Source: Alkalihalophilus pseudofirmus OF4 (GTDB taxonomy: Bacteria > Bacillota > Bacilli > Bacillales > Bacillaceae_D). Taken from it: a stretch of DNA of 64,000 bases. The stretch spans positions 186,001-250,000 of the forward strand of contig NC_013791.2 in the NCBI RefSeq assembly GCF_000005825.2, given 5' to 3'. Below, piece after piece: positions 24,998 through 33,689 of the stretch. The notes beneath the pieces are model-generated. The model ran no database searches. It saw nothing but the letters and a program-made list of their open reading frames with translations, and was not told the DNA's origin. The position numbers were made by a program, and so were the translations under genes. How positions within the stretch are numbered: position 1 is the first letter of the stretch; the number at the start of each line of letters is the position of its first letter.

Positions 24998-26011
24998 ATG
25001 ATAGCGGTCAAGAATGTCATCAAAGAATATAAAACAAAAAAGGGCCTGATTAAAGGTGTGGATAATGTCAGCCTTGAGATTGAAAAAGGAGAAATTTTCG
25101 GGATTGTCGGGTATAGCGGGGCAGGAAAGAGCTCGCTTCTACGCTGCCTTAATCTAATGGAGAAGCCAACCTCAGGAGAAATCTATGTAGATGGGGTGAA
25201 CCTAGTCTCATTAAAAGCTAGTAAGTTGCGAGAGGCTAGACAGAAAATAGGAATGATCTTTCAACATTTTTATCTCGCATCATCTAAAACGGTATTTGAC
25301 AATGTCTTTTTCGCCTTAAAGGCTGCTGGGAAATCAAAAGCTGAAAGTGAAAAGAAAGTTCTAGAATTACTTGATTTAGTCGGCCTTTCTGATAAAGCGC
25401 AGCACTACCCGAGCCAGTTAAGCGGCGGTCAAAAGCAGAGAGTCGGTATTGCAAGAGCGCTGGCAAATGATCCAAAGGTTCTCCTTTGTGATGAAGCAAC
25501 CTCTGCCCTTGATCCAAGCACAACCCAGTCCATCTTAAAACTGTTAAAAAGTATAAACGAAAAGCTAGGTCTTACGATTGTTCTCATCACGCATGAGATG
25601 GATGTGGTAAAAGAGATATGTGACCGAATGGCTGTGATGGAAAACGGGAAGGTCATCGAGCTTGGAAGTGTGTATCAACTGTTTGCTAAGCCAAAAGAAA
25701 AGCTGACAAAAGAATTTATCGATGGCGTCATGCAGTTTAAGCTCCCGCAAACATTAATGAATACATGCCAAGGCACAATCATAAAGATTCATTTTCAAGG
25801 TGATGTGGCACACGAATCCGTTGTTTCTGATGTATTAAAAGGGTTTGATGTAAAAGGAAATATATTGCATGGAAAAATTGAATACATCAAAGAAGTGCCG
25901 CTCGGGGTATTCATTATGGAACTGATAGGGGATCATGAAGAAGTTCATAAGGTCATCTCTTACTTAGATGAAAAAGCGGTCGGGGTGGAGGTGATCACGA
26001 ATGACAATTGA
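24998..26011 (+). CDS. metN: Methionine ABC transporter ATPase MetN
   Basis: ATPase of the MetNPQ importer for methionine and its sulfoxide. ATG 24998 follows TGAGGTGG; a GTG at 24989 overlaps that ribosome site and is less likely. Walker A is GYSGAGKSS, the signature is LSGGQKQRVGIARAL, Walker B is VLLCDEATSALDP. The C-terminal NIL/ACT-like domain (about residues 255-337) is the methionine-sensing regulatory domain of MetN. The S-box lies directly upstream. Confidence 0.94.
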   Translation: MIAVKNVIKEYKTKKGLIKGVDNVSLEIEKGEIFGIVGYSGAGKSSLLRCLNLMEKPTSGEIYVDGVNLVSLKASKLREARQKIGMIFQHFYLASSKTVFDNVFFALKAAGKSKAESEKKVLELLDLVGLSDKAQHYPSQLSGGQKQRVGIARALANDPKVLLCDEATSALDPSTTQSILKLLKSINEKLGLTIVLITHEMDVVKEICDRMAVMENGKVIELGSVYQLFAKPKEKLTKEFIDGVMQFKLPQTLMNTCQGTIIKIHFQGDVAHESVVSDVLKGFDVKGNILHGKIEYIKEVPLGVFIMELIGDHEEVHKVISYLDEKAVGVEVITNDN

Positions 26012-26666
26012 TACATTTATTCAATTGCTGCCAGAATTAAATAAAGCTTTTATTCAAACAGTTATTATGGTGGGAATCTCCCTTTCCATTGCTATTATTG
26101 TCGGCCTTCCGGTAGGAATTCTACTATATGTCACGGATAAAGGGTTATTTTTAGAAAATGTATGGATCAAAAGCATCCTTGGACTGATTGTAAACTTAAT
26201 TCGCTCGATTCCATTTATCATCTTACTAGTCGCATTAATTCCATTAACACAAGCCATTGTAGGCGGTACAATTGGGCCGGTGGCAGCATCTGTGTCTTTA
26301 TCAGTAGCAGCGATTCCTTTCTTTGCAAGATTAGTAGAATCATCGATGCGGAAAATTGATAAAGGGGTAGTTGAAGCGGCTATATCAGTTGGAGCAAGTC
26401 CTTGGCTGATTATTAAAGATATTTTATTAACTGAAGCAAAACCAGGAATCGTACAAGGAATAACAATTACAACCATCAGTCTTATCGGATACTCTGCTAT
26501 GGCCGGTGTTGTCGGCGGCGGGGGGATTGGTGACTTAGCCATTCGCTTTGGCTACTACCGTTATGATGAAGCTGTAATGTTTACAACAATAATTATTTTA
26601 ATTGTGCTCGTCCAGGTTATTCAATACACGGGTGACTTGATTGCAAAAACAATAGATAAGAGATAA
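26001..26666 (+). CDS. metP: Methionine ABC transporter permease MetP (MetI)
   Basis: 221-aa membrane subunit with five hydrophobic segments. The EAA loop reads VVEAAISVGASPWLIIKDILLTEAKPGIVQG, and SIPFIILLVALIPLT is typical of MetI proteins. It overlaps metN by 11 nt. A GGAGGTG ribosome site lies within the 3' end of metN. Confidence 0.93.
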   Translation: MTIDTFIQLLPELNKAFIQTVIMVGISLSIAIIVGLPVGILLYVTDKGLFLENVWIKSILGLIVNLIRSIPFIILLVALIPLTQAIVGGTIGPVAASVSLSVAAIPFFARLVESSMRKIDKGVVEAAISVGASPWLIIKDILLTEAKPGIVQGITITTISLIGYSAMAGVVGGGGIGDLAIRFGYYRYDEAVMFTTIIILIVLVQVIQYTGDLIAKTIDKR

Positions 26667-26693
26667 AAAATAAGAGAACAGGGGAGAAAAAAG

Positions 26694-27524
26694 ATGAAAA
26701 AATTAAAAACGGTATTACTATCAGCATTATTAGTAGGAGCACTAGCAGCGTGTGGTTCGGGGGAAACTGAGGAAACATCAGCTGCAGCAGAAGATAAATC
26801 AAAAATTACCTTTGGCTCAACTGCCGGTCCATACAGTGATATGGTAAGCAATGCGATTAAGCCTGTGTTAGAAGAAAAAGGGTATGAAGTAGAAGTCGTA
26901 GAATTTAGTGATTATGTACAGCCAAACATTGCATTAAACAACGGTTCTATTGATGCGAACTTATTCCAGCATAAAATTTATATGGAGAACTTTGCTGAAG
27001 AAAATAATATGGAACTTTCAGAAGTGATTGTTGTGCCGACTGCACCAATGGGGATTTATTCTAATAAGTATGACTCTCTGGATGAAATTGAAGAAGGTAC
27101 GCAAATTGCTATCCCAAATGACCCAACGAATGCTGCTCGTGCCTTTTTAATTCTTGAAGAAGAGGGATTAATCAAGGTCGACCCAGACGTGAATCCACTC
27201 GTTATTTCAGAGCGTGATGTTATCGAAAACCCTAAAAATATTGTGTTCCAGCCAATTGAAGCAGGCCAGCTGCCTCGAGCTGTAGATTCTGTAGACTTAT
27301 CAGCTGTACCAGGAAACTTTGCACTCTCAGCTAATATGGACCTTCTTGATGCACTAAAGCTTGAGACTATGCCTGATGAGTATAGAAACCGTGTCGTTGT
27401 AAGCACAGAAAATCTTGATCAGTCATTTGTTGAAGATATTAAAGAAGCTGTTGAATCGAGTGAATTTGAAGAAGTGATTGATAGTGAATTTGAAGGCTTT
27501 GGAAAACCAGAGTGGATGGAGTAA
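26694..27524 (+). CDS. metQ: Methionine-binding lipoprotein MetQ
   Basis: 276-aa NlpA-family receptor. The lipoprotein signal ends in LAACGSG at about residue 20. Family blocks are FGSTAGPYSDMV, LNNGSIDANLFQHKIYME and TAPMGIYSNKY, followed by IAIPNDPTNAARAFLILEE. It is the last gene of the S-box-controlled operon, 27 nt after metP. Confidence 0.94.
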   Translation: MKKLKTVLLSALLVGALAACGSGETEETSAAAEDKSKITFGSTAGPYSDMVSNAIKPVLEEKGYEVEVVEFSDYVQPNIALNNGSIDANLFQHKIYMENFAEENNMELSEVIVVPTAPMGIYSNKYDSLDEIEEGTQIAIPNDPTNAARAFLILEEEGLIKVDPDVNPLVISERDVIENPKNIVFQPIEAGQLPRAVDSVDLSAVPGNFALSANMDLLDALKLETMPDEYRNRVVVSTENLDQSFVEDIKEAVESSEFEEVIDSEFEGFGKPEWME

Positions 27525-27535
27525 AAGTCACTTAG

Positions 27536-27565
27536 AGAAGGCGCTGTGATCAGCGTCTTCTTTTG
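27536..27565 (+). terminator. Terminator after metQ
   Basis: GAAGGCGCTG-tgat-CAGCGTCTTC (one mismatch) is followed by TTTTGTTT. Confidence 0.78.
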
Positions 27566-27584
27566 TTTATAGAGAGAGGTGAAG

Positions 27585-27665
27585 ATGAGTACTATACAAT
27601 TTGAAGTTAGTGGTGCATATCTCTTTACACCGGGGATCAATAAGTTTAAACAAACGTTTAATTAA
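27585..27665 (+). CDS. Possible 26-aa microprotein
   Basis: A 26-codon frame with ATG at 27585 has AGAGAGGTGAAG, a strong ribosome site, directly upstream. It lies after the metQ terminator. The peptide, beginning MSTIQFEVSG, has no recognised motif. An inverted repeat GGAGCATGA/TCATGCTCC (27692-27722) follows. It could be a real small gene or a remnant. Confidence 0.35.
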   Translation: MSTIQFEVSGAYLFTPGINKFKQTFN

Positions 27666-27741
27666 TAGAAGTTGAACTATCCATTACATGGGGAGCATGA
27701 TGAAGGAAAAGAGTCATGCTCCTTACACAGCGAGCAATAAG

Positions 27742-27775
27742 AAAGCTGACTTATGAAATAACATAAGTCAGCTTT
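27742..27775 (-). terminator. Terminator for the peptide-binding lipoprotein gene
   Basis: AAAGCTGACTTAT pairs with ATAAGTCAGCTTT over 13 bp, immediately downstream of the minus-strand gene. Confidence 0.78.
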
Positions 27776-27783
27776 TCTACACT

Positions 27784-29388
27784 TTAACGATTCAATTCTA
27801 CATCACGTAAGAATAAAGTTGTACTTGGGAACTGCCAGAATCCTTCTACATCATCACGCACACCTGCGATAATTTCAGGGAAGTAAAGGTAGGCATATGG
27901 AGATTCTGCAGCTAGTTCATTTTGCGCAGCCTCATAGAAATCTAGGCGTTCCTGATCATCAGTTGCCTCACGTGCTTGTTGTAATAAGGAGTCAATTTCT
28001 TCGTTATCAATAAATGAACGGTTGCCAGCAGGACCTTTGTTAGCTGAGTGGAAGACTGGATATAATCCGTAGTCGCCATCAAGTGTAACGGTACCCCAGC
28101 TGCCTAAGAACAGCTCAGATTGGCCTTGGCCTGCACGTTCTAAATACGTACCGAATTCATAGGTGTCAATTTCAATGTCTACCCCAATTTCAGCAAGTTG
28201 ATATTGCAGAGCTTGTGCAAGATCTTGGCGTTCACGATCATCGTCAGTCAAAATGGTTGTTTGGAAACCATCAGGGAAACCAGCTTCAGCTAAGAGTTCT
28301 TTTGCTTGTTCAGGGTCATGCTCAATACGGTCAATATTATCACTGTATCCGAATACATCCGGCGCAATTGGTCCGTCTGCAATGACTCCAGTGCCATCTA
28401 ACACCCCATCAATTAATGCTTGCTTATCTACAGCCATATGAAGAGCACGTCTTACATTTACATCGTCAAATGGCTCTACTTCAGTATTGAATCCTAGGTA
28501 AACCATACGCGTTGAGTTTGATTGTTGTACAGACGTTTCAGCACCATTTTCTACTCGTGAAACATCACTTGGGTTTACAGGGAAGATGATGTCCACGCCG
28601 CCAGTTTCGAGCTCGGCAATACGCGTTAAGTCTTCTGGGATAACGGTGAAGGTGACAGAGTCAACTTTCGCTTTTTCCTCATGCCAGTAGTCCTCATTTT
28701 TTACTAAAGTGACAGATTGTCCAGGGCTGCGTTCTTCAAATTTAAAGTACCCTGTACCAGCTGGTGCTTCATTGACAGTAGAGAAAGGCTGTCCGCCGTT
28801 TTCCATTGCCTCATATGAAGCTTCAATTGATTCTAGGCTGATAATGCTTCCGCCGGGGTGAGCAAGATGTGCAGGCAGAGAGGCGAATGGGAATTCCGTT
28901 TCAATATGTACCGTATACTCATCTTCTACTGTGACATCCGTAATCATCCCAAATAAGAAAGAGACAGGAGAGGCCACTTCTGAATCTCGAACACGATCTA
29001 AGTTCGCTTTAACTACCTCTGCATTTAAGTCAGAACCGTCATGAAATGTAACACCTTGACGGATTTTAGCTTCCCACGTCGTGTCATCAATCTGCTCAAA
29101 GCTTTCTGCTAAAGCAGGTTGAATGGTAAGGTCTGTTTCCATATGTACGAGTCGGTCATAAATTGTTGAGTTAATAGAGTTTGACACATTCTCGTTGGCA
29201 CCATGAGGATCAAGTGAGACAGGGTCTGACATAACGGCTACTTTCAGATCGCCTCCTCCTGTACTTTCTCCTGTTTCTCCTCCATCACTAGAAGGGTCAT
29301 TAGATGGTTCACTGCTGCAAGCAACTAGCCCTGCGCTTAGTACCGATAAAATGGCTGCAGACTTCAAAAATTTTGATAGTTTCTTCAT
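27784..29388 (-). CDS. Peptide/glutathione-type ABC transporter substrate-binding lipoprotein (SBP family 5)
   Basis: 534-aa extracellular binding protein. The signal ends in lipobox LVAC at about residue 24, followed by a Ser/Gly-rich linker. The family 5 domain shows PVSLDPHGANENVS, TWEAKIRQGVTFHDGSDLNAEVV and the C-terminal SPYAYLYFPEIIAGV block. No permease or ATPase gene is next to it, so it is either an orphan receptor or pairs with a system elsewhere. The ligand is unknown. The gene has its own terminator and a long upstream non-coding region. Confidence 0.88.
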   Translation of the reverse strand: MKKLSKFLKSAAILSVLSAGLVACSSEPSNDPSSDGGETGESTGGGDLKVAVMSDPVSLDPHGANENVSNSINSTIYDRLVHMETDLTIQPALAESFEQIDDTTWEAKIRQGVTFHDGSDLNAEVVKANLDRVRDSEVASPVSFLFGMITDVTVEDEYTVHIETEFPFASLPAHLAHPGGSIISLESIEASYEAMENGGQPFSTVNEAPAGTGYFKFEERSPGQSVTLVKNEDYWHEEKAKVDSVTFTVIPEDLTRIAELETGGVDIIFPVNPSDVSRVENGAETSVQQSNSTRMVYLGFNTEVEPFDDVNVRRALHMAVDKQALIDGVLDGTGVIADGPIAPDVFGYSDNIDRIEHDPEQAKELLAEAGFPDGFQTTILTDDDRERQDLAQALQYQLAEIGVDIEIDTYEFGTYLERAGQGQSELFLGSWGTVTLDGDYGLYPVFHSANKGPAGNRSFIDNEEIDSLLQQAREATDDQERLDFYEAAQNELAAESPYAYLYFPEIIAGVRDDVEGFWQFPSTTLFLRDVELNR

Positions 29389-29945
29389 GATTAATCTCCT
29401 CTCAGATGAATTAAATAGACAATAACCTACTAAACCTACAAGTAATTGCTAAGAAAACTATAGCTTAATAATGTAGATAAAGTCAATTTAGTATTTTCAA
29501 AATAATAAATTTTCTAACAAATTAGCGCACAAAAACTGATCTCTCTATTAATTTCGACATGTTTCACGGGAAACATGTCAATTAAATGGTAATGACTATC
29601 AATTCAAGTAGATATATGTTGAAGGATTCTTCTACCACACAAAAGGGATTCAAAAGATCTTTCTGGAATGTTTCATAAGTGAAGACGACAACAAATATTT
29701 AAAGATTGAGAGATAACCTTACATTAATACGAAAAACAGCCTAGCTGCGTGGTAGGATAACGCTCAAGGAAATGTGCTTTTTACAAAATGATAAACAAAA
29801 GTATTCAAGGGTTTAACACTTTGTATGATGTATTTGTCCTGACTCACACGTAGAATTGATATTGAAGTCAAACTATTCTAATAATTTAGATGTGGATCAT
29901 TTTACTTATTGTGAAATAACTTAACTTTGCTTAGGGGGAATTAAG
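29389..29945. other. Long intergenic region between divergent genes
   Basis: About 550 bp without a credible gene. It must hold promoters for the divergent lipoprotein and beta-ureidopropionase genes. A parS-like palindrome lies at 29560-29575, and a weak Fur-like segment (GGTAATGACTATCAATTC) at about 29588-29605. Nothing else was recognised. Confidence 0.6.
29560..29575. promoter_or_regulatory. parS-like site (Spo0J/ParB binding)
   Basis: TGTTTCACGGGAAACA differs from the Bacillus parS consensus TGTTNCACGTGAAACA at a single base. It is embedded in a longer perfect inverted repeat, GACATGTTTC/GAAACATGTC (29556-29579), around ACGG. It lies between divergent genes, outside coding sequence. Confidence 0.65.
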
Positions 29946-30836
29946 ATGTCAGATCACGTAAAAATTGGACTAATTCAAGCCTCAAATGATGTACACGGCG
30001 ATGAGCCAGTAGCGGTTCATAAAGAGAAAGCCATTGAAAAGCATATTAAGTTAATTCGTGAAGCTAAAGCAAAGGGTGCTCAAATTATATGTCTGCAGGA
30101 AATATTCTACGGCCCGTACTTCTGTTCTGAACAGAAAACAAAATGGTATGAGGCGGCAGAAGAAATTCCGAATGGCCCGACTACACGGTTGTTTCAAGAT
30201 TTAGCAAAGGAACTTGAAATTGTTATTGTTCTTCCAATCTATGAGCGGGAAGGCATTGCTACTTACTATAATACGGCTGCAGTGATCGATGCGGACGGTT
30301 CTTATTTAGGTAAATACCGCAAACAGCATATTCCTCATGTAGGTGTCGGGGAAGAGGGGTACGGTTTCTGGGAGAAGTATTACTTTAAGCCAGGGAATAT
30401 GGGTTACCCAGTCTTTGATACAGCTTATGCAAAAGTCGGGGTCTACATTTGTTATGACCGTCATTTCCCAGAAGGTGCTAGATTACTAGGCTTGAACGGG
30501 GCAGAGATTGTCTTTAATCCATCAGCAACTGTTGCTGGTTTATCTGAATACTTATGGAAGCTAGAGCAGCCAGCTCATGCTGTTGCAAATGGCTATTATT
30601 TAGGTGCCATCAACCGTGTCGGAATGGAAGCGCCATGGAATATGGGCGAGTTCTACGGACAGTCCTATCTAGTAAACCCTCGCGGACAAATGGTTGCTGT
30701 TGCAAGTCGTGATCAAGATGAGGTCATTATTGGTGAAATGGACAAGAAAATGATTCGAGAAGTACGCGATACATGGCAGTTTTACAGAGACCGCAGACCA
30801 GAGACATATGATGATATGACGGCTCTTCTCCCTTAA
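29946..30836 (+). CDS. pydC: Beta-ureidopropionase (nitrilase superfamily)
   Basis: Hydrolyses N-carbamoyl-beta-alanine to beta-alanine, CO2 and ammonia, the third step of reductive pyrimidine breakdown. The catalytic triad is visible as Glu in LQEIFYGPYF, Lys in YRKQHIPH and Cys in YICYDRHFPEG. At 296 aa it matches short bacterial N-carbamoyl amidases. It is followed by genes for the two preceding pathway steps, which supports the substrate. The ATG follows AGGGGGAA. Confidence 0.9.
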   Translation: MSDHVKIGLIQASNDVHGDEPVAVHKEKAIEKHIKLIREAKAKGAQIICLQEIFYGPYFCSEQKTKWYEAAEEIPNGPTTRLFQDLAKELEIVIVLPIYEREGIATYYNTAAVIDADGSYLGKYRKQHIPHVGVGEEGYGFWEKYYFKPGNMGYPVFDTAYAKVGVYICYDRHFPEGARLLGLNGAEIVFNPSATVAGLSEYLWKLEQPAHAVANGYYLGAINRVGMEAPWNMGEFYGQSYLVNPRGQMVAVASRDQDEVIIGEMDKKMIREVRDTWQFYRDRRPETYDDMTALLP

Positions 30837-30847
30837 AAAATAACATA

Positions 30848-30888
30848 AAAGCGTTCTGCATATGATCGTAGCTCATGCAGAACGCTTT
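30848..30888 (+). terminator. Hairpin between pydC and preT
   Basis: AAAGCGTTCTGCAT pairs with ATGCAGAACGCTTT (14 bp), followed only by CCATCTT, so termination is probably partial. It may tune expression of the downstream genes or mark an RNA-processing site. Confidence 0.6.
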
Positions 30889-30926
30889 CCATCTTAACTA
30901 GTTTAGATATTAAAGGAGGTCTTTCA

Positions 30927-32300
30927 TTGAGTGAGCAACGTTTAATGTTAACGGTAGAAGACTTAGAAAAGCAGTTTCAAGAGGCTCATCCTGGACTAAC
31001 AAATAGAGAAGCAGTTGAAGAAGCAAACCGCTGTTTATTTTGCTATGACGCACCCTGTATTACCGCTTGTCCGACAAGTATAGATATTCCTAAATTCATT
31101 AAGAAAATCTCCTCTGGGAATATGTTGGGATCTGCTAAAACGATTATGACGGCAAACCCAGTCGGTGCAAGCTGTTCACGTGTATGTCCAACAGAAGAGC
31201 TCTGTGAAGGGGCCTGTGTCCTAAACCATTCTACTAAGCCGATTATGATTGGCGATTTGCAAAGGTATGCAACTGATTGGGCAATGAAAAATGAACAAGT
31301 TCTCTTTAAAGCCGGAAAGAAGAACGGAAAAACGGTTGCGATTGTTGGAGGGGGTCCTGCCGGCTTATCAGCTGCTCGTGAACTAGCTCTTATCGGGTAT
31401 GATGTCACGATTTATGAAGCTGAAAAAGAAGCGGGCGGGCTGAATACCTATGGCATCGTTTCTTTCCGCTTGCCACAGCGCGTGTCATTCTGGGAAGTAG
31501 ATCAAGTAAAGAGTCTTGATGTAAAGATTAAAACGAATACGCGAATTGGAGAAGATGTTCCTGTATCAGAGCTGGTAGCCAATTATGATGCGGTTGTCCT
31601 TGCAATTGGAATGTCTAAGGTGCCGGATTTAGGAATAGAGGGTGAAGAGCTAGATGGTGTTCATGATGCGATTGACTTTGTTAAAGCAACGAAATCAGGC
31701 CAACTGACAGAAGAGTACATCGGTAAAAAAGTAGTGGTCATCGGTGCTGGAAACACAGCGGTGGATGGTGCGACATGTTCTGTTCGTCTTGGCGCAGAAA
31801 ACGTTAAAATCCTCTACCGCAGAACACTGGCAGAAATGACGGCTTATGATTTTGAATATGAATTTGCAAAGCAAGATGGAGTCGAATTCCGCTGGTTAAC
31901 TGCTCCTAAGCGTATTATCGGTGATGAGAACGGTAAAGTGAAAGCGATCGAGTGCATCAAAATGGAACTGGGTGAACCGAGTGAAGATGGTCGAAGAAGA
32001 CCAGTACCTGTAGAAGGGTCTGAGTTTACGTTAGAAGTTGATGCGGTGATTAAGGCAATCGGCCAGACTCGCTATATTGACCTAATCGAGCAGTTTGGAT
32101 TAGAGCATGACGGCGGAGTTGTAAAGGTAAATATGGAAGACTTTACGACATCCAACGAAAAGGTCTTTGCATGTGGTGATGTGATCTTCGGTAAAGGTCA
32201 AGGAGAAGCAATGGTTGTAACAGCGGCAGAACAAGGAAAACAGACAGCATATGCGCTGCATCAAAAACTATCTAAAAACATGCAGGAAGAATCGGCTTAA
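30927..32300 (+). CDS. preT: NAD-dependent dihydropyrimidine dehydrogenase subunit PreT
   Basis: Flavin/Fe-S electron-transfer subunit that passes electrons between NAD(H) and PreA. A TTG start at 30927 follows AAAGGAGGT. The N-terminal Cys-rich region (CLFCYDAPCITACPTSID and CSRVCPTEELCEGACV) binds 4Fe-4S clusters. It is followed by an FAD-binding GGGPAGLSAARELALIG (about residue 138) and NAD-binding VVVIGAGNTAVDGA. It is 457 aa, homologous to the glutamate synthase small subunit, and paired with preA 24 nt downstream. Confidence 0.92.
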   Translation: MSEQRLMLTVEDLEKQFQEAHPGLTNREAVEEANRCLFCYDAPCITACPTSIDIPKFIKKISSGNMLGSAKTIMTANPVGASCSRVCPTEELCEGACVLNHSTKPIMIGDLQRYATDWAMKNEQVLFKAGKKNGKTVAIVGGGPAGLSAARELALIGYDVTIYEAEKEAGGLNTYGIVSFRLPQRVSFWEVDQVKSLDVKIKTNTRIGEDVPVSELVANYDAVVLAIGMSKVPDLGIEGEELDGVHDAIDFVKATKSGQLTEEYIGKKVVVIGAGNTAVDGATCSVRLGAENVKILYRRTLAEMTAYDFEYEFAKQDGVEFRWLTAPKRIIGDENGKVKAIECIKMELGEPSEDGRRRPVPVEGSEFTLEVDAVIKAIGQTRYIDLIEQFGLEHDGGVVKVNMEDFTTSNEKVFACGDVIFGKGQGEAMVVTAAEQGKQTAYALHQKLSKNMQEESA

Positions 32301-32324
32301 CCCAAATTACGAGGAGGTAGTTGA

Positions 32325-33611
32325 ATGGCTGACTTACGAATTGACTTTGCAGGAATTAAATCCCCGAATCCTTTTTGGCTGGCATCCGCGCCGCCAACAA
32401 ACTCAGGCTATCAAGTGCAGCGTGCCTTTGAAGCAGGGTGGGGCGGAGCTGTATGGAAGACACTTGGCGACCCTATATTAAATGTATCCTCACGCTTTGC
32501 AGCCGTAAGTTTTAATGGGCAAAAGGTTGCTGGCTTTAACAATATCGAGTTAATTACAGACCGTCCGCTAGAAGTAAACTTAAAAGAAATCTATGAAACA
32601 AAGAAACGTTTCCCGGATCATGTGATTATTGCCTCACTCATGGTAGAGCCGAGGCAAGAGGCGTGGCATGAGATTGTCAAACGAGTAGAAGATGTTGGAG
32701 TAGATGGACTTGAGTTGAATTTCGGCTGTCCGCACGGGATGGCTGAGCGGGGGATGGGTGCTGCATCGGGGCAGGTTCCTGAACTCGTTGAAAAGCAGAC
32801 GTATTGGGCAAAAGAAGTTGCCCAAACTCCTGTTATTGTTAAGCTCACACCAAATATTACAGATATCACTGTAACGGCAGAAGCAGCTGTTCAAGGCGGG
32901 GCAGATGCGGTTAGTATGATTAATACGATTAATAGTTTGGCGGGAGTTGATATTGATTCATGGAATACAGTTCCCCATGTTGCCGGCAAGGGAGCGCACG
33001 GCGGCTATTGCGGTCCGGCAGTAAAACCGATTGCGCTGAACATGGTTGCTGAATGTGCGCGTAACCCGCATGTTAATGTACCGATCTCAGGGATGGGCGG
33101 TGTCTCCAACTGGGAAAATGCAGTGGAATTTATGCTGATGGGGGCAACGGGTGTTCAAGTATGTACAGCTGCGATGCACCACGGCTTTAGAATTGTAGAG
33201 GATATGTTAGATGGACTGAATAATTACCTTGATGAAAAAGGTATTGAATCAGTTATGGATATTGTCGGAAAATCGGTGACCAATTACTCGGATTGGGGCA
33301 ACCTTGATCTGAATTATAAAGTCGTTGCACAAATTAATAATGATGTTTGTATCAATTGTAATAAATGCCACATTGCCTGTGAGGATACCTCTCACCAATG
33401 TATTGATATGTTAAAGGATGACCGAGGAAACGACATCTTAAAAGTTCGCGAGGATGATTGCGTAGGCTGCAACCTATGTTCGATCGTGTGTCCAGTTGAT
33501 GGAGCCATTGATATGGTTGAGCTGAAAACTGAGCTGCCTGCCATGACATGGAATGAACGTCAAGCAGCAATCGGGGCAGCGGGTAACTGCAGTATCCCAA
33601 CCGTAAAATAA
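32325..33611 (+). CDS. preA: NAD-dependent dihydropyrimidine dehydrogenase subunit PreA
   Basis: Catalytic subunit that reduces uracil or thymine to the 5,6-dihydro form. Residues about 1-310 form the FMN-binding dihydroorotate-dehydrogenase-like barrel (NPFWLASAPPTNSGYQV, ELNFGCPHGM, ISGMGGVSNWENAVEFM). The C-terminal part carries two 4Fe-4S motifs, CINCNKCHIAC and CVGCNLCSIVCP. It has 428 aa and GAGGAGG before the ATG. It belongs to the pyrimidine catabolic operon. Confidence 0.94.
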   Translation: MADLRIDFAGIKSPNPFWLASAPPTNSGYQVQRAFEAGWGGAVWKTLGDPILNVSSRFAAVSFNGQKVAGFNNIELITDRPLEVNLKEIYETKKRFPDHVIIASLMVEPRQEAWHEIVKRVEDVGVDGLELNFGCPHGMAERGMGAASGQVPELVEKQTYWAKEVAQTPVIVKLTPNITDITVTAEAAVQGGADAVSMINTINSLAGVDIDSWNTVPHVAGKGAHGGYCGPAVKPIALNMVAECARNPHVNVPISGMGGVSNWENAVEFMLMGATGVQVCTAAMHHGFRIVEDMLDGLNNYLDEKGIESVMDIVGKSVTNYSDWGNLDLNYKVVAQINNDVCINCNKCHIACEDTSHQCIDMLKDDRGNDILKVREDDCVGCNLCSIVCPVDGAIDMVELKTELPAMTWNERQAAIGAAGNCSIPTVK

Positions 33612-33689
33612 CAGGCTAATCATGTGGAGTTGACACACACAAGAGACGTGAACGAATAAAAGTGAAGAAGGTCAAAGGAGGACTAACGA

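Noticed and set aside
26054-26542. Long minus-strand frame opposite metP
   Set aside because: It is the complement of a well-supported membrane protein gene with the expected motifs; it has no ribosome site of its own.
29588-29605. Fur box in the 29.4-29.9 kb intergenic region
   Set aside because: The match to the consensus is partial, and neither flanking gene is an obvious iron gene or suitably close.
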